DNA from: Ilyomonas sp963847085
GTDB taxonomy: Bacteria > Bacteroidota > Bacteroidia > Chitinophagales > Chitinophagaceae
Assembly: GCA_963847085.1 (NCBI GenBank)
Contig: CAWJYO010000004.1
Coordinates: 310,001-374,000 of the forward strand
Reading direction: 5' to 3'
Length of the DNA: 64,000 bases
Shown here: one piece after another, positions 8,142-16,989 of the stretch
How the letters are laid out: each line of letters opens with the position of its first letter
How positions within the stretch are numbered: the first letter of the stretch is position 1
Translations under genes and position numbers: made by a program
Notes under the pieces: model-generated
Database searches by the model: none
What the model was told of the DNA's origin: nothing
Seen by the model: the letters and a program-made list of their open reading frames with translations, nothing else

Positions 8142-8969
8142 ATGAGTCATATCAAAAACATGATATTTTATAAAACAGAAGCTGAAATTGCGCTGATGAA
8201 GCAAAGCGCAGAACTGGTGAGCAAAACATTATCCGAAGTTGCCAAAGTGCTGAAGCCAGGCATAACAACCATGCAGTTGGACCAGTTGTGCAACACCTTT
8301 GTACGTGATCACAATGCCATTCCTTCTTTTAAGAATTATAAAGGTTATCCGCACAACATCAACGCTTCGGTGAATGATGTGGTTGTACATGGTTTTCCAA
8401 ACAATGCATCATTAAAAGACGGAGATGTGGTTTCTATTGATTTGGGTGTAATATTAAATGGCTGGCATGGCGACCATGCTTATACTTTTATTTTAGGAGA
8501 GGTAAGTTCTGATGTTTCAAAACTGGTTCGTGTAACAAAGGAATCGCTTTATAAAGGCATCGAAAAAGCAATTGCAGGCAATCGCATCGGAGATATTTCT
8601 TACGCTATACAGGAATATACAGAAAAGAAAAACGGCTATGGTGTGGTGAGAGAATTGGTAGGTCATGGTTTGGGAAGAAGCTTACATGAAGACCCACAAG
8701 TGCCCAATTATGGCAAGCGTGGTAATGGCCCAAAGATGAATGAAAATATGGTGCTTGCTATTGAGCCGATGATCAATTTAGGGGGTAAAGAAGTGTACAC
8801 CGATAGCGACGGTTGGACGGTGCGTACCCGCGATGGCAAGCCTTCCGTTCATTTTGAACATGATGTGTGTGTAAAAAAGAATAAAGCTTTGATTTTATCG
8901 AATTACAGCATTATTGAAGCGGCTGAAAAAGCGAATCCAAATTTGAACACAAAATATTACGCAAACTAA
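8142..8969 (+). CDS. map: Type I methionine aminopeptidase
   Basis: Removes the initiator Met from new proteins. The metal ligands of MetAP-I are all visible: Asp in VVSIDLGV and GWHGDHAYTF, His in VGHGLGRSLHEDPQVPN, Glu in LAIEPMINLG and in the final VHFEHDVCV. The upstream His of VVHGFPNNASLKDGD is also present. It is 275 residues from 8142; the ATG at 8160 (MIFYKTEAEIALM) matches the usual family start equally well. It follows secY as in many bacteria, but a terminator lies between them. Confidence 0.95.
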   Translation: MSHIKNMIFYKTEAEIALMKQSAELVSKTLSEVAKVLKPGITTMQLDQLCNTFVRDHNAIPSFKNYKGYPHNINASVNDVVVHGFPNNASLKDGDVVSIDLGVILNGWHGDHAYTFILGEVSSDVSKLVRVTKESLYKGIEKAIAGNRIGDISYAIQEYTEKKNGYGVVRELVGHGLGRSLHEDPQVPNYGKRGNGPKMNENMVLAIEPMINLGGKEVYTDSDGWTVRTRDGKPSVHFEHDVCVKKNKALILSNYSIIEAAEKANPNLNTKYYAN

Positions 8970-9053
8970 TTTTGCTTTTGCCACAATTCCTGAAGGCGCA
9001 AAGTTTTGTTTTTTTCATTTTTATGCTTTTGTTTTTGCAGCGATTTTTTATCA

Positions 9054-10305
9054 ATGACCCACAACGCTTCTTTACATAAAACTCTCATTGTTATCGGCGG
9101 TGGTGCAGCCGGTTTTTTCTGCGCTATAAATGCGGCAAAAACAAACCCATTGCTTCGTGTTATTATTCTTGAAAAAAGCGGCAAGCTATTAAGCAAAGTA
9201 AAGGTGAGCGGCGGCGGAAGGTGTAATGTAACCCACAACTGTTTTGATATTGCTGAACTGATTACAAAATATCCGCGCGGCACGAATTTCCTAAAAAAAA
9301 CATTCCACCATTTCAGCACAAAACAAACCATTGATTGGTTTGGAGAACGAGGTGTAACCGTTCAAGCGGAAGGCGATGGCCGCATGTTTCCAAGTACCAA
9401 TTCTTCACAAACGATTATTGATTGCCTGCTTCGCGAAGCAAACAAATACAATGTTGAGATTGTAATGGGCGCCGATGTAAAAAAAATGGCAAAAACAAAC
9501 ACTCAATTTTGCATTTCTACTCTCAACGAAAAGCAGTATCAAGCCGATTATGTTTGCGTAGCCTGTGGTGGCTTTTCTAAACTGCAGCAATTTGATTGGT
9601 TAATTCAATTGGGTCATACAGTACAACCGCCGGTTCCCTCTCTTTTCACTTTTAATATTCCGGATAATCCACTTACACAACTCATGGGCGTTAGCGTTAA
9701 CAATGCGGTAATAAAGATTATAGGCAGTAAGCTTTTCCAAAAAGGGCCGCTACTGATAACGCATTGGGGATTGAGTGGCCCTTCTGTTTTAAAATTATCG
9801 GCTTATCGGCGCAAGAGAATTGGCCAATAAACAATACCAATTTTCTATATTGGTCAACTGGATTCCTTTTTATACAGAACAATCGTTGCGCGAAAAATGG
9901 CAAGCATTTCAGCAACAGTTGTCATCGCAATATCTTCATTCTAAAAATCCCTTCCATTTGCCATCGCGATTATGGCAATATTTTTTGGATGAAGCCGGAA
10001 TTCGGGCAAAAACAAAATGGTTGAATATATCATCCAAAGAAAGAAATAAATTGATTCAAACACTTACCGCGCAAGCATTTGAGGTGAAAGGAAAAACAAC
10101 GTTTAAAGAAGAGTTTGTTACTTGCGGTGGTATTACATTATCTGAAATTGAACCCAATACCATGCAGAGCCGTAAAGTAGAAGGCTTATTTTTTTCGGGT
10201 GAAATTATGGATGTAGATGGCATCACCGGTGGCTTCAATTTTCAACATGCCTGGACAAGCGGATTTATTGCAGCAAAAGCAATAGGAGAGATGAGCAAAC
10301 AATAA
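9054..10305 (+). CDS. HI0933/BaiN-family FAD-dependent oxidoreductase (one frameshift)
   Basis: A flavoprotein of the HI0933 family; substrate unknown. The N-terminal Rossmann motif VIGGGAAGFFCAINAA binds FAD, followed by the family marker KVSGGGRCNVTHN. The frame breaks at about 9807 in LKLSAYGARELAN. The C-terminal part has the conserved CGGITLSEIEPNTMQSR and GEIMDVDGITGGFNFQHAWTSG. The start at 9054 is chosen because the Rossmann motif begins about 10 residues later, as usual. Three copies of the dispersed GCAAAAACAAA motif lie in this gene on the sense strand. It occupies the place where infA would be expected. Confidence 0.88.
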
Positions 10306-10336
10306 AATTTTGTTTTTGCTGATATTTTAGAACCGC

Positions 10337-10459
10337 TTATTGACAAGGTAGCGAAAAGCAAAATTTTGTGCTTTTATTTTCAGTACTAGTAACAGTTATT
10401 TCGCCGCCATGTTGCTTCATAATTTCATTGGAAATGTGTAAGCTTAAGCCAATGACGGT
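10337..10459 (-). pseudogene. Remnant of a sensor histidine kinase C-terminus
   Basis: On the minus strand, the frame from about 10459 to a TAA at 10337-10339 reads TVIGLSLHISNEIMKQHGGE followed by ITVTSTENKSTKFCFSLPCQ. This is the end of a HATPase_c domain: the G2-box-like GLSL, then EIMKQHGG and a final FSLP. Nothing upstream encodes the rest of the kinase; ytxJ ends 12 bp away. It looks like the last 40 codons of a deleted kinase gene. Confidence 0.7.
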
Positions 10460-10470
10460 AGAATGAAAAA

Positions 10471-10794
10471 TTAATTTTCTGTCAGCGAATCAATTGAAAT
10501 GGCATAATGACTTTCATCATACACACACTCACCATTTTTAATTAATAAAATTTGTGGCGATTCGTGCGAAACATCAAACATTTCGGATACGCGGTTAGAG
10601 ATATCTCTGTATTTAATCAAGTCTAAAAAATAAAAGTCCATTGACTCCGGTACACCTTCCCGTTCAAGACGTTTTAACACCATGTTGCTGATGCTGCAAC
10701 GCGTACTGTGCTTGAAGATTACCTGTGGACGTTGATTTGAATTCACCTTAATTTCTTCGAGCTGGCTGATATTGTTGAGTGTTATCCAATTCAT
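10471..10794 (-). CDS. ytxJ: YtxJ-type bacillithiol system redox protein
   Basis: A thioredoxin-like protein of about 107 residues, thought in bacillithiol-using bacteria to reduce bacillithiolated proteins. MNWITLNNISQLEEI is the typical start, so I use 10794 rather than the upstream ATG at 10809. The family motif FKHSTRCSIS holds the single redox Cys, followed by the YFLDLIKYRDISN and SPQILLIKNG parts of the thioredoxin fold. The kinase remnant lies just downstream and a small lipoprotein frame just upstream, all on the minus strand. Confidence 0.85.
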   Translation of the reverse strand: MNWITLNNISQLEEIKVNSNQRPQVIFKHSTRCSISNMVLKRLEREGVPESMDFYFLDLIKYRDISNRVSEMFDVSHESPQILLIKNGECVYDESHYAISIDSLTEN

Positions 10795-10796
10795 AC

Positions 10797-10955
10797 TTAA
10801 AAAAGTCAAATTTTGTGCCTTGCCGATTATCTTCTAAAATAATTTTTATCGTGAGAAGGGCAATCGCCAACCCGCGTTCCCCGTGAAGTTGCACATGAAG
10901 TAAACATGCCTGAAAGCAGGGCAACCAATAGAAAACCAGTGAAATATTTTTTCAT
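10797..10955 (-). CDS. Small lipoprotein, possibly frameshifted
   Basis: The frame starts MKKYFTGFLLVALLSGMFTS with Cys at position 21, a clear lipoprotein signal (hydrophobic stretch, then FTSC). As written it encodes 52 residues and stops 2 bp before ytxJ. If one base is missing near 10860 the tail becomes DCPSHDKNYFRR with a stop at 10828, a more hydrophilic end that I find more believable given the indel rate here. Function unknown. Confidence 0.55.
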
Positions 10956-11080
10956 AATAAGGCTTTAATTGCCAGTATTCTTTTTTGTTCTAAAAAGCTA
11001 AATTAACTGCTTTTGAAAGATGCTAAATTTAAAAATTGATTAATATTTTAAGAATGAATACTTGATTATAAACAAAATAA

Positions 11081-11110
11081 AAAGAGCATCATGTCAATGC
11101 TCCTTTTTTA
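11081..11110 (-). terminator. Intrinsic terminator after the gene at 11119-11471
   Basis: GAGCAT (11084-11089) and ATGCTC (11097-11102) form a short stem with T-rich tails on both strands. It lies 9 bp beyond the stop of the minus-strand gene and would also stop transcription coming from the + side. Confidence 0.6.
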
Positions 11111-11118
11111 TAAATTTT

Positions 11119-11471
11119 TTATACTTCAAATATTAACTGTTCATCACGTTCCTCCACAGGTATTTGTCTGATAAAGTTGTTATATCCTTCTTCATCAACA
11201 TCATGCGATGTGTAAACGCCATAGGCATCCATAGTATAACCAATTAAACCATCATTGGCTTCAATCAGATAAATAATGCTCATATCACCTGGATCTGAAT
11301 CTCCTTCAAAGCGATATGTCTTTAATAATCTTTCAAATCCTGTGGTTGATAAAATTTGTTTTTACCTGCTGTAAAACCTTTATCCGTCCATTTAAATTCG
11401 CGATCCATTTTTTTTAAACGAAGCTTTTCTAAAACAACTGAAGAACTTGTCATTTCACTGGGCTTGAACAT
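11119..11471 (-). CDS. Small conserved protein of the Bacteroidetes family often named phosphoribosylpyrophosphate synthetase (one frameshift)
   Basis: Read on the minus strand from 11471: MFKPSEMTSSSVVLEKLRLK, then REFKWTDKGFTAGKNKFYQ. After an indel near 11345 come LLKTYRFEGDSDPGDMSIIY and LIEANDGLIGYTMDAYGVYT, ending QLIFEV at 11119. The YRFEGxSDPxD and DAYGVY motifs recall a small uncharacterised family that databases often label as above without catalytic support; I rely on memory for the family. No enzymatic motif is visible. An intrinsic terminator follows it. Confidence 0.6.
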
Positions 11472-11742
11472 ATTGTACAGTTTTGTTTTTAATCTTAACC
11501 AAAATCTATACCTACATCAATTGATTATCATAGCATTTATAAAAACATGTTTTTTAATAAAAAAAATTTGTGTATTAATTTCTACATGATTAATTTTATA
11601 GCAGAATAAATAGTAGTAGTTTTCTTTCTCTTTTATAAAGCCCCGGTAATATCCCGCAGTTAATTTTAAGGAATTATAAGGTCGGTATCGTATGGTTTTT
11701 GCAGGTAATAAACTTGTTGCAAACAATTTAAAACGTCCATAT

Positions 11743-12249
11743 ATGAATCCACTTATCCTGTCAAAAAAAACAACAAACAAACAAACTTCCGTTGTGGTAG
11801 CAAGAATCCGCAATTTAGTTTCAACATTGCAAAATGCAAACAGGGCATTTAAGCACATTGCGGGTCGTTGCGGCGATAGAAAAGCCCAGATGCTGGTTTT
11901 TGGTATGGCTACCGAATCATTTCAGTTTTACAGAGAATTGTCGCTTTATGTGCAGGTTTTGAAAGGTGAACCTGAATTTAATGAAACAATTTTTACCGAT
12001 TATCAGTATGACAATGATGGTTTGGAAAATGCCGAACACGTGGAGATGGATAAAGTTTTGGAAGATTGTGCGAATATTGAAAAGGGGTTAATTGGTGAGT
12101 TTCGTAAGCTGCTGAATGATCATTTGATTGTTGGCGATTTGCGTAAAATGTTGCAGGAACAGCTCAACGGATTTTTATATGCTTTTGCCAAGATAAAAAT
12201 GCTCACCAACCTGCATGTCAGCCCAAGCAACTTTGTAAACATTTGGTAG
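11743..12249 (+). CDS. Helical protein resembling the DUF2383/PA2169 four-helix bundle family
   Basis: The ATG at 11743 gives about 168 residues, nearly all helical by composition, with no signal peptide: MNPLILSKKTTNKQTSVVVA, then LVSTLQNANRAFKHIAGR and ALMVFGMATESFQFYRELSL-type segments. The DUF2383 (ferritin-like) assignment rests on general pattern and is uncertain. A terminator follows 20 bp after the stop and the gene seems to be a single unit. The upstream 270 bp (11472-11742) are A+T-rich without visible features. Confidence 0.6.
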   Translation: MNPLILSKKTTNKQTSVVVARIRNLVSTLQNANRAFKHIAGRCGDRKAQMLVFGMATESFQFYRELSLYVQVLKGEPEFNETIFTDYQYDNDGLENAEHVEMDKVLEDCANIEKGLIGEFRKLLNDHLIVGDLRKMLQEQLNGFLYAFAKIKMLTNLHVSPSNFVNIW

Positions 12250-12269
12250 GATATTTTAATAAAAACAAA

Positions 12270-12299
12270 AACCGGATTGCAAAACGATCCGGTTTTTTT
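12270..12299 (+). terminator. Intrinsic terminator
   Basis: AACCGGAT (12270-12277) and ATCCGGTT (12287-12294) form an 8-bp perfect stem with a 9-nt loop followed by seven T. It ends the gene at 11743-12249. Confidence 0.85.
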
Positions 12300-12310
12300 G
12301 TGCTCTTTTC

Positions 12311-12428
12311 GGTAGTAGTATAGTTTGAAATATTTCAATTAAAACCTGTCAGGTTATACGTTTACGATAATCGCTAAGAATAAGTAAACCTGACAGGTTA
12401 TCGCCACTTTTTCAAACTGTACCACTAC
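12311..12428. repeat. Nested inverted-repeat element
   Basis: Outer arms GTAGTAGTATAGTTTGAAA (12312-12330) and TTTCAAACTGTACCACTAC (12410-12428) match at 16 of 19 positions. Inside lie two palindromes, AACCTGTCAGGTT (12343-12355) and AACCTGACAGGTT (12387-12399), which are also complementary to each other. The whole could fold as one long or two short hairpins. It lies between a terminator and the next gene. Confidence 0.65.
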
Positions 12429-12493
12429 TCTCTTTTCTCTTTCCTTCATCACATACTTTGTGTTTATTATCTTGCAATTTATTATAAAAATGT

Positions 12494-14018
12494 ATGCAAA
12501 CTTTTTTTAGACAACTTCACTTGAAGGAACACAATTTAGGCAACGCTACCGGAAAAGAATGGCATGGAGGCAGCACAGTGTTCGATTCTTTTTCTCCGGT
12601 AGATGGTGAGAAAATCGGCAGTGTGGAAGCGGCAGATGAAGATACATACAATGCTATTATTGCTACGGCGCAACAAGCTTTTTTGCAATGGCGTGCAGTG
12701 CCGGCTCCAAAGCGCGGTGAAGTAGTACGGCAAGTGGGTGAAGCCTTACGGCAACACAAAGATGAATTGGGAAAATTAGTGAGTTATGAAATGGGCAAAA
12801 GCCTGCAGGAAGGCTGGGGCGAAGTTCAGGAAATGATTGACATCTGCGATTTTGCTGTTGGCTTATCGCGGCAATTGTACGGCCTAACGATGCACAGTGA
12901 GCGTGTGCATCACCGTATGTACGAACAATGGCATCCGCTGGGTATTGTGGGTATTATATCAGCTTTTAATTTTCCTGTAGCCGTGTGGAGCTGGAATGCG
13001 GCGCTGGCCTGGGTTTGCGGCAATGTTACCATTTGGAAACCGAGTGAAAAAACGCCATTGTGTGCGGTTGCCTGCCAGCAAATTGTTGCTGAAGTATTTG
13101 CAAAAAATGGCGTGCCCGAAGGTGTGAGTTGTCTGCTGCAGGGCAATAGAAAAACAGGAGAAAGATTGTGTAAAGATGAGCGTATTGCTCTTATTTCGGC
13201 GACTGGTTCAACGCGGATGGGAAAGCAGGTGGGCGCAACCGTAGCAGCACGATTGGGCAAAACTATTTTGGAGCTTGGTGGCAACAATGCTGTGATTGTT
13301 TCTGAACATGCCGATATAAATATGTCGCTTATGGGTTGTGTATTTGGAGCCGTGGGAACGGCTGGTCAGCGTTGCACTACAACAAGAAGACTGATTATTC
13401 ATTCTTCGCAATATGATACCTGGAAAATGAAACTTCAGCAGGCTTATCAGCAATTAAAAATCGGTAATCCATTGAATAGTGAAAACCATGTAGGGCCACT
13501 CATTGATAAAGCGGCTGTGCAAGAATATTTGAAAGCCATTGAACAGTGCAAACAGCAAGGTGGAAATTTTATTGTGGAAGGTGGCGTTTTGGAAGGGAAA
13601 GAATTCAAAAGTGGATGCTATGTAAAGCCTTGCATTGCAGAAGTAAACAATGATTGGGAGATTGTTCAGCACGAAACATTCGCGCCTATTTTATATTTGA
13701 TAAAATATGAAACTATTGATGAAGCGATTACTTTGCAAAACAGTGTTCCACAAGGTCTGAGTTCAGCCATTATGACGTTGAATCTTCGCGAAGCTGAACA
13801 ATTTCTTTCTTACAAAGGAAGCGATTGTGGTATTGCCAATGTAAACATTAGGAACAAGCGGTGCCGAGATTGGCGGTGCTTTTGGCGGCGAAAAAGAAAC
13901 CGGCGGCGGACGGGAAAGTGGCTCTGATGCCTGGAAAGCTTATATGCGCAGACAGACCAACACCATCAACTGGGGAAGCGATTTGCCACTGGCACAAGGC
14001 ATTCAGTTTAACTTATAA
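12494..14018 (+). CDS. amaB: ALDH7-family (antiquitin-like) aldehyde dehydrogenase, probably L-aminoadipate-semialdehyde dehydrogenase (one frameshift)
   Basis: Oxidises 2-aminoadipate-6-semialdehyde to aminoadipate in lysine breakdown. Visible: the NAD-binding region ISAFNFPVAVWSWNAALAW and WKPSEKTPL, catalytic Glu in KTILELGGNNAVIV, and catalytic Cys in GAVGTAGQRCTTTRR. The AVGTAGQRCTTTRR context and about 507 residues point to the ALDH7 group. One extra base near 13850 shifts the last 55 residues (GTSGAEIGGAFGGEKETGGG, GSDAWKAYMRRQTNTINW), which end at 14018. A saccharopine dehydrogenase-like gene is at 19843-21039, so both may serve lysine catabolism. Confidence 0.88.
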
Positions 14019-14058
14019 AACGGAGAACTAAGTTTGGTTTTGCCCATTTTTTAAACGA

Positions 14059-14778
14059 TCATTCCGCTAACTGCCGCTTATACATTTGTATCGCATTTTC
14101 AAAACCGAGATATAAAGCATCGCTGATGAGTGCATGGCCAATGGAAACTTCATCCAGCCCTAGAATTTGTTGTTTGAAAAAACGAAGATTGTGCAAATCC
14201 AAATCGTGGCCAGCATTCAAACCCAAACCCAATTCCTTTGCCTTGTTGGCGGCAGCAACATAAGGTGCTACAGCCTCTTCTTTATTTACCAAAAAACCTG
14301 TTGCATAGCCTTCTGTATAAAGCTCCACGCGGTTGGTTCCGGTGGCGGCTGCACCTTCTATCATTTCAACAATAGGATCAACAAATAAACTTACCCGGAT
14401 ACCCGCTTTTTGAAACAGTGCAACCATTTCGGTTAAATACTCTTTGTTTTTGATTGTATCCCAACCATGATTGCTTGTGATTTGGTTCGTTGCATCCGGT
14501 ACGAGTGTAACCTGATTTGGTTTTGCCTCTAAAACCAAATCAACAAAACGAGGTTCATCACAATTGCCTTCTATATTAAACTCTGTTTTAATAATGGGTT
14601 TTATGGCTCTCACATCATTGTAACGGATATGTCGTTCATCAGGTCGAGGATGAACTGTAATGCCATCCGCACCAAATAGCTGCGCATCAATGGCAGATTT
14701 TACAACGTCGGGATTGTTACCGCCTCTGCTGTTGCGAAGCGTTGCAATTTTATTGATGTTTACACTCAGTTTTGTCAT
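14059..14778 (-). CDS. pdxJ: Pyridoxine 5'-phosphate synthase
   Basis: Condenses 3-amino-2-oxopropyl phosphate with deoxyxylulose 5-phosphate to make PNP in the DXP-dependent B6 pathway. The start MTKLSVNINKIATLRNSRGG, phosphate-binding GITVHPRPDERHI, EFNIEGNCDEPRF, and the final LNAGHDLDLHNLRFF and VSIGHALISDALY are canonical. I use the ATG at 14778; one lies 18 bp upstream. It is 239 residues, intact, and convergent with the aldehyde dehydrogenase. Confidence 0.95.
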   Translation of the reverse strand: MTKLSVNINKIATLRNSRGGNNPDVVKSAIDAQLFGADGITVHPRPDERHIRYNDVRAIKPIIKTEFNIEGNCDEPRFVDLVLEAKPNQVTLVPDATNQITSNHGWDTIKNKEYLTEMVALFQKAGIRVSLFVDPIVEMIEGAAATGTNRVELYTEGYATGFLVNKEEAVAPYVAAANKAKELGLGLNAGHDLDLHNLRFFKQQILGLDEVSIGHALISDALYLGFENAIQMYKRQLAE

Positions 14779-14901
14779 ACCAACATTTGGCTGCAAAGAT
14801 GATAACTTCTAATAGGATTCAAAATGTTGCAGAAATAAAATGTTGGTTGTAAGATTCGGGCAATTGTATCAAATGTATTATTTTCAACTAAATAAAAGCT
14901 T

Positions 14902-16569
14902 ATGAGAACTCTTGCACCAGCATTTGTTTTTTGTTTATTAATAGCAAGTTGCAATCATCAACCGACTTATGATATTATCATTCGTAACGGAACTATTTAT
15001 GATGGCAATGGCGGACAACCTTACCACGCTGATATTGCTATCAATGGCGATACCATTGCTTTTATTGGCGATTTAAAAAGGGCAAAAGCAAAAGCAGAAT
15101 CCAATGCAAAAGGAAAAGCAGTAGCACCAGGTTTTATCAATATGCTAAGCTGGGCAACCGAATCGTTAATTGCTGATGGACGTTCGCAAAGCGACATCAG
15201 GCAAGGGGTTACATTGGAAGTGATGGGCGAAGGTACGAGCATGGGACCGCTCAACGCAAAGATGAAAGAACAAATGCAAAACGGGCAAGGTGATATAAAA
15301 TTTAAAGTGGAATGGAACACGCTTGGTGAATACTTAAATTATCTCGAAAAGAGAGGCGTAAGTTGCAATGTAGCTTCTTTTATTGGCGCAGGCACTTTGC
15401 GAACTTATGTGGTTGGAGAAGATAACCGCGCTGCTACACCAGCCCAGTTAGACAGTATGAAGAAATTAGTGGATGAAGGCATGGAAGAAGGTGCACTGGG
15501 CATCGGTTCATCATTAATTTATCCGCCCGATTTTTTTGCCAGTACTAACGAACTAATTGCCATTTGCAGTGAAGCTTCTAAATACAATGGCATGTACATT
15601 TCGCACATGCGAAGCGAAGGCAACCAACTTACACAAGCCGTGAATGAATTAATTACCATCGCGAAAGAAGCCCATATCCCGGCTGAAATTTATCATTTAA
15701 AAGCGGCTGGTAAAAACAACTGGAACAAAATGGACAGCTTGATAAAACAAGTGGAAGCTGCACGCACTTCCAGTTTGCGTATTACAGCTGATATGTACAC
15801 TTACTTAGCCGGTGCAACGGGCTTAACGGCTTCGTTTCCACCTTCGTTGCAGGATGGTGGTTTTGGTAAATTATGGCAACGGTTACACGATCCGGCTATT
15901 CGTTCACAAATGAAAAAAGCGATGAATACAAATGCAACCGATTGGGAAAACCTGTATTATGGCTGCAGCTCGCCAACTAACGTTTTATTGTTATCTTTTA
16001 AGCAGGATTCTTTAAAAAAATTCACTGGTAAAATACTGGCAGAAGTAGCAAAAATAAGAGATAAATCGCCCGAAGAAACGGCTATGGATTTAATAGCTGA
16101 AGACAGCACCCGCATTGGTGTTGCTTATTTTTTAATGAATGAAGACAATGTAAAAAAACAAGTTGCCTTGCCTTGGGTAAGCTTTGGTTCCGATGAAGGC
16201 AGCTATGCGCCGGAAGGTGTATTTTTAAAATCGCAACCCCATCCCCGTGCTTATGGCAATTTTATAAGGGTGATTGGTCATTATACAAGAGATGAAAAAT
16301 TAATGCCTTTGCAGCAAGCCGTTTATAAGTTATCGAAGCTGCCTGCTACCAATTTGAAGTTGGTAAAAAGAGGGGAATTGAAAGTGGGAAATTATGCAGA
16401 TATTGTAGTGTTTGACCCTGCTACCGCTACTGACCCTGCAACTTATGAAAAGCCGCAACAATACGCCACTGGTATAACCGATGTATTTGTAAACGGAGTT
16501 CAGGTATTGAAAAATGGTGAACACACGAACGCTAAGCCGGGCCGGTTTGTAAAAGGACCTGGAATATAA
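14902..16569 (+). CDS. Exported amidohydrolase lipoprotein of the D-aminoacylase (N-acyl-D-amino-acid deacylase) family
   Basis: 555 residues, intact. Signal peptide MRTLAPAFVFCLLIASC ends in a lipobox Cys, so the mature protein is an envelope lipoprotein. The amidohydrolase start YDIIIRNGTIYDGNGGQPYH and the end LKVGNYADIVVFDP frame a TIM barrel. Later landmarks are YISHMRSEG, IYHLKAAGKNNW, ADMYTYLAG and WVSFGSDEG. Where D-aminoacylases have an HxH metal pair after APGFID, this protein has APGFINMLSWATESL, with no His. A related Bacteroidetes subfamily shares this as far as I recall. Substrate unknown. Confidence 0.8.
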   Translation: MRTLAPAFVFCLLIASCNHQPTYDIIIRNGTIYDGNGGQPYHADIAINGDTIAFIGDLKRAKAKAESNAKGKAVAPGFINMLSWATESLIADGRSQSDIRQGVTLEVMGEGTSMGPLNAKMKEQMQNGQGDIKFKVEWNTLGEYLNYLEKRGVSCNVASFIGAGTLRTYVVGEDNRAATPAQLDSMKKLVDEGMEEGALGIGSSLIYPPDFFASTNELIAICSEASKYNGMYISHMRSEGNQLTQAVNELITIAKEAHIPAEIYHLKAAGKNNWNKMDSLIKQVEAARTSSLRITADMYTYLAGATGLTASFPPSLQDGGFGKLWQRLHDPAIRSQMKKAMNTNATDWENLYYGCSSPTNVLLLSFKQDSLKKFTGKILAEVAKIRDKSPEETAMDLIAEDSTRIGVAYFLMNEDNVKKQVALPWVSFGSDEGSYAPEGVFLKSQPHPRAYGNFIRVIGHYTRDEKLMPLQQAVYKLSKLPATNLKLVKRGELKVGNYADIVVFDPATATDPATYEKPQQYATGITDVFVNGVQVLKNGEHTNAKPGRFVKGPGI

Positions 16570-16989
16570 AAAGAAAGGATAGAAGCGCGATATTTCTATC
16601 TAAAATTTCCCAACACAAAACGAACGGATGAAAATAAATTCATGAACAATGCTGAAAATAAGAACTGGCTGAATTGAAAGCAGGAATTAGAAAGATGAAC
16701 TATTTTTTTCATAACGTTGGATTTCATTGATAACAAAATTTTCAAGTGAAATGCCAAAGCCGGAAAGGGTTGAAAATAAGCTGTTTAAAAATGAATAAAT
16801 CAAAAATGATTGTAAGGCTGGGAATAAAGGTTCCAAAGAGAGAAAGAAAGGAGTATTCAAATCAGAACGTTTGACAACAGATTAGAACCTATTTCTTTTG
16901 ATAAAATTACTTTAACGAGAGCTTTTAAACATCAGTAAAACAAATTACTGAGATTAGCACAGGGTTGATGGTCTTATCTTTCTGATGAA
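16570..16989. other. 420-bp gap without a convincing gene; possible decayed reading frame
   Basis: A weak stem GATAGAA/TTCTATC (16578-16600) follows the amidohydrolase. On the minus strand, a frame ending at 16687 reads RSDLNTPFFLSLEPLFPALQ and later GFGISLENFVINEIQRYEKN but has no start codon and a stop upstream. It may be the remains of a gene; I cannot identify it. Confidence 0.3.
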
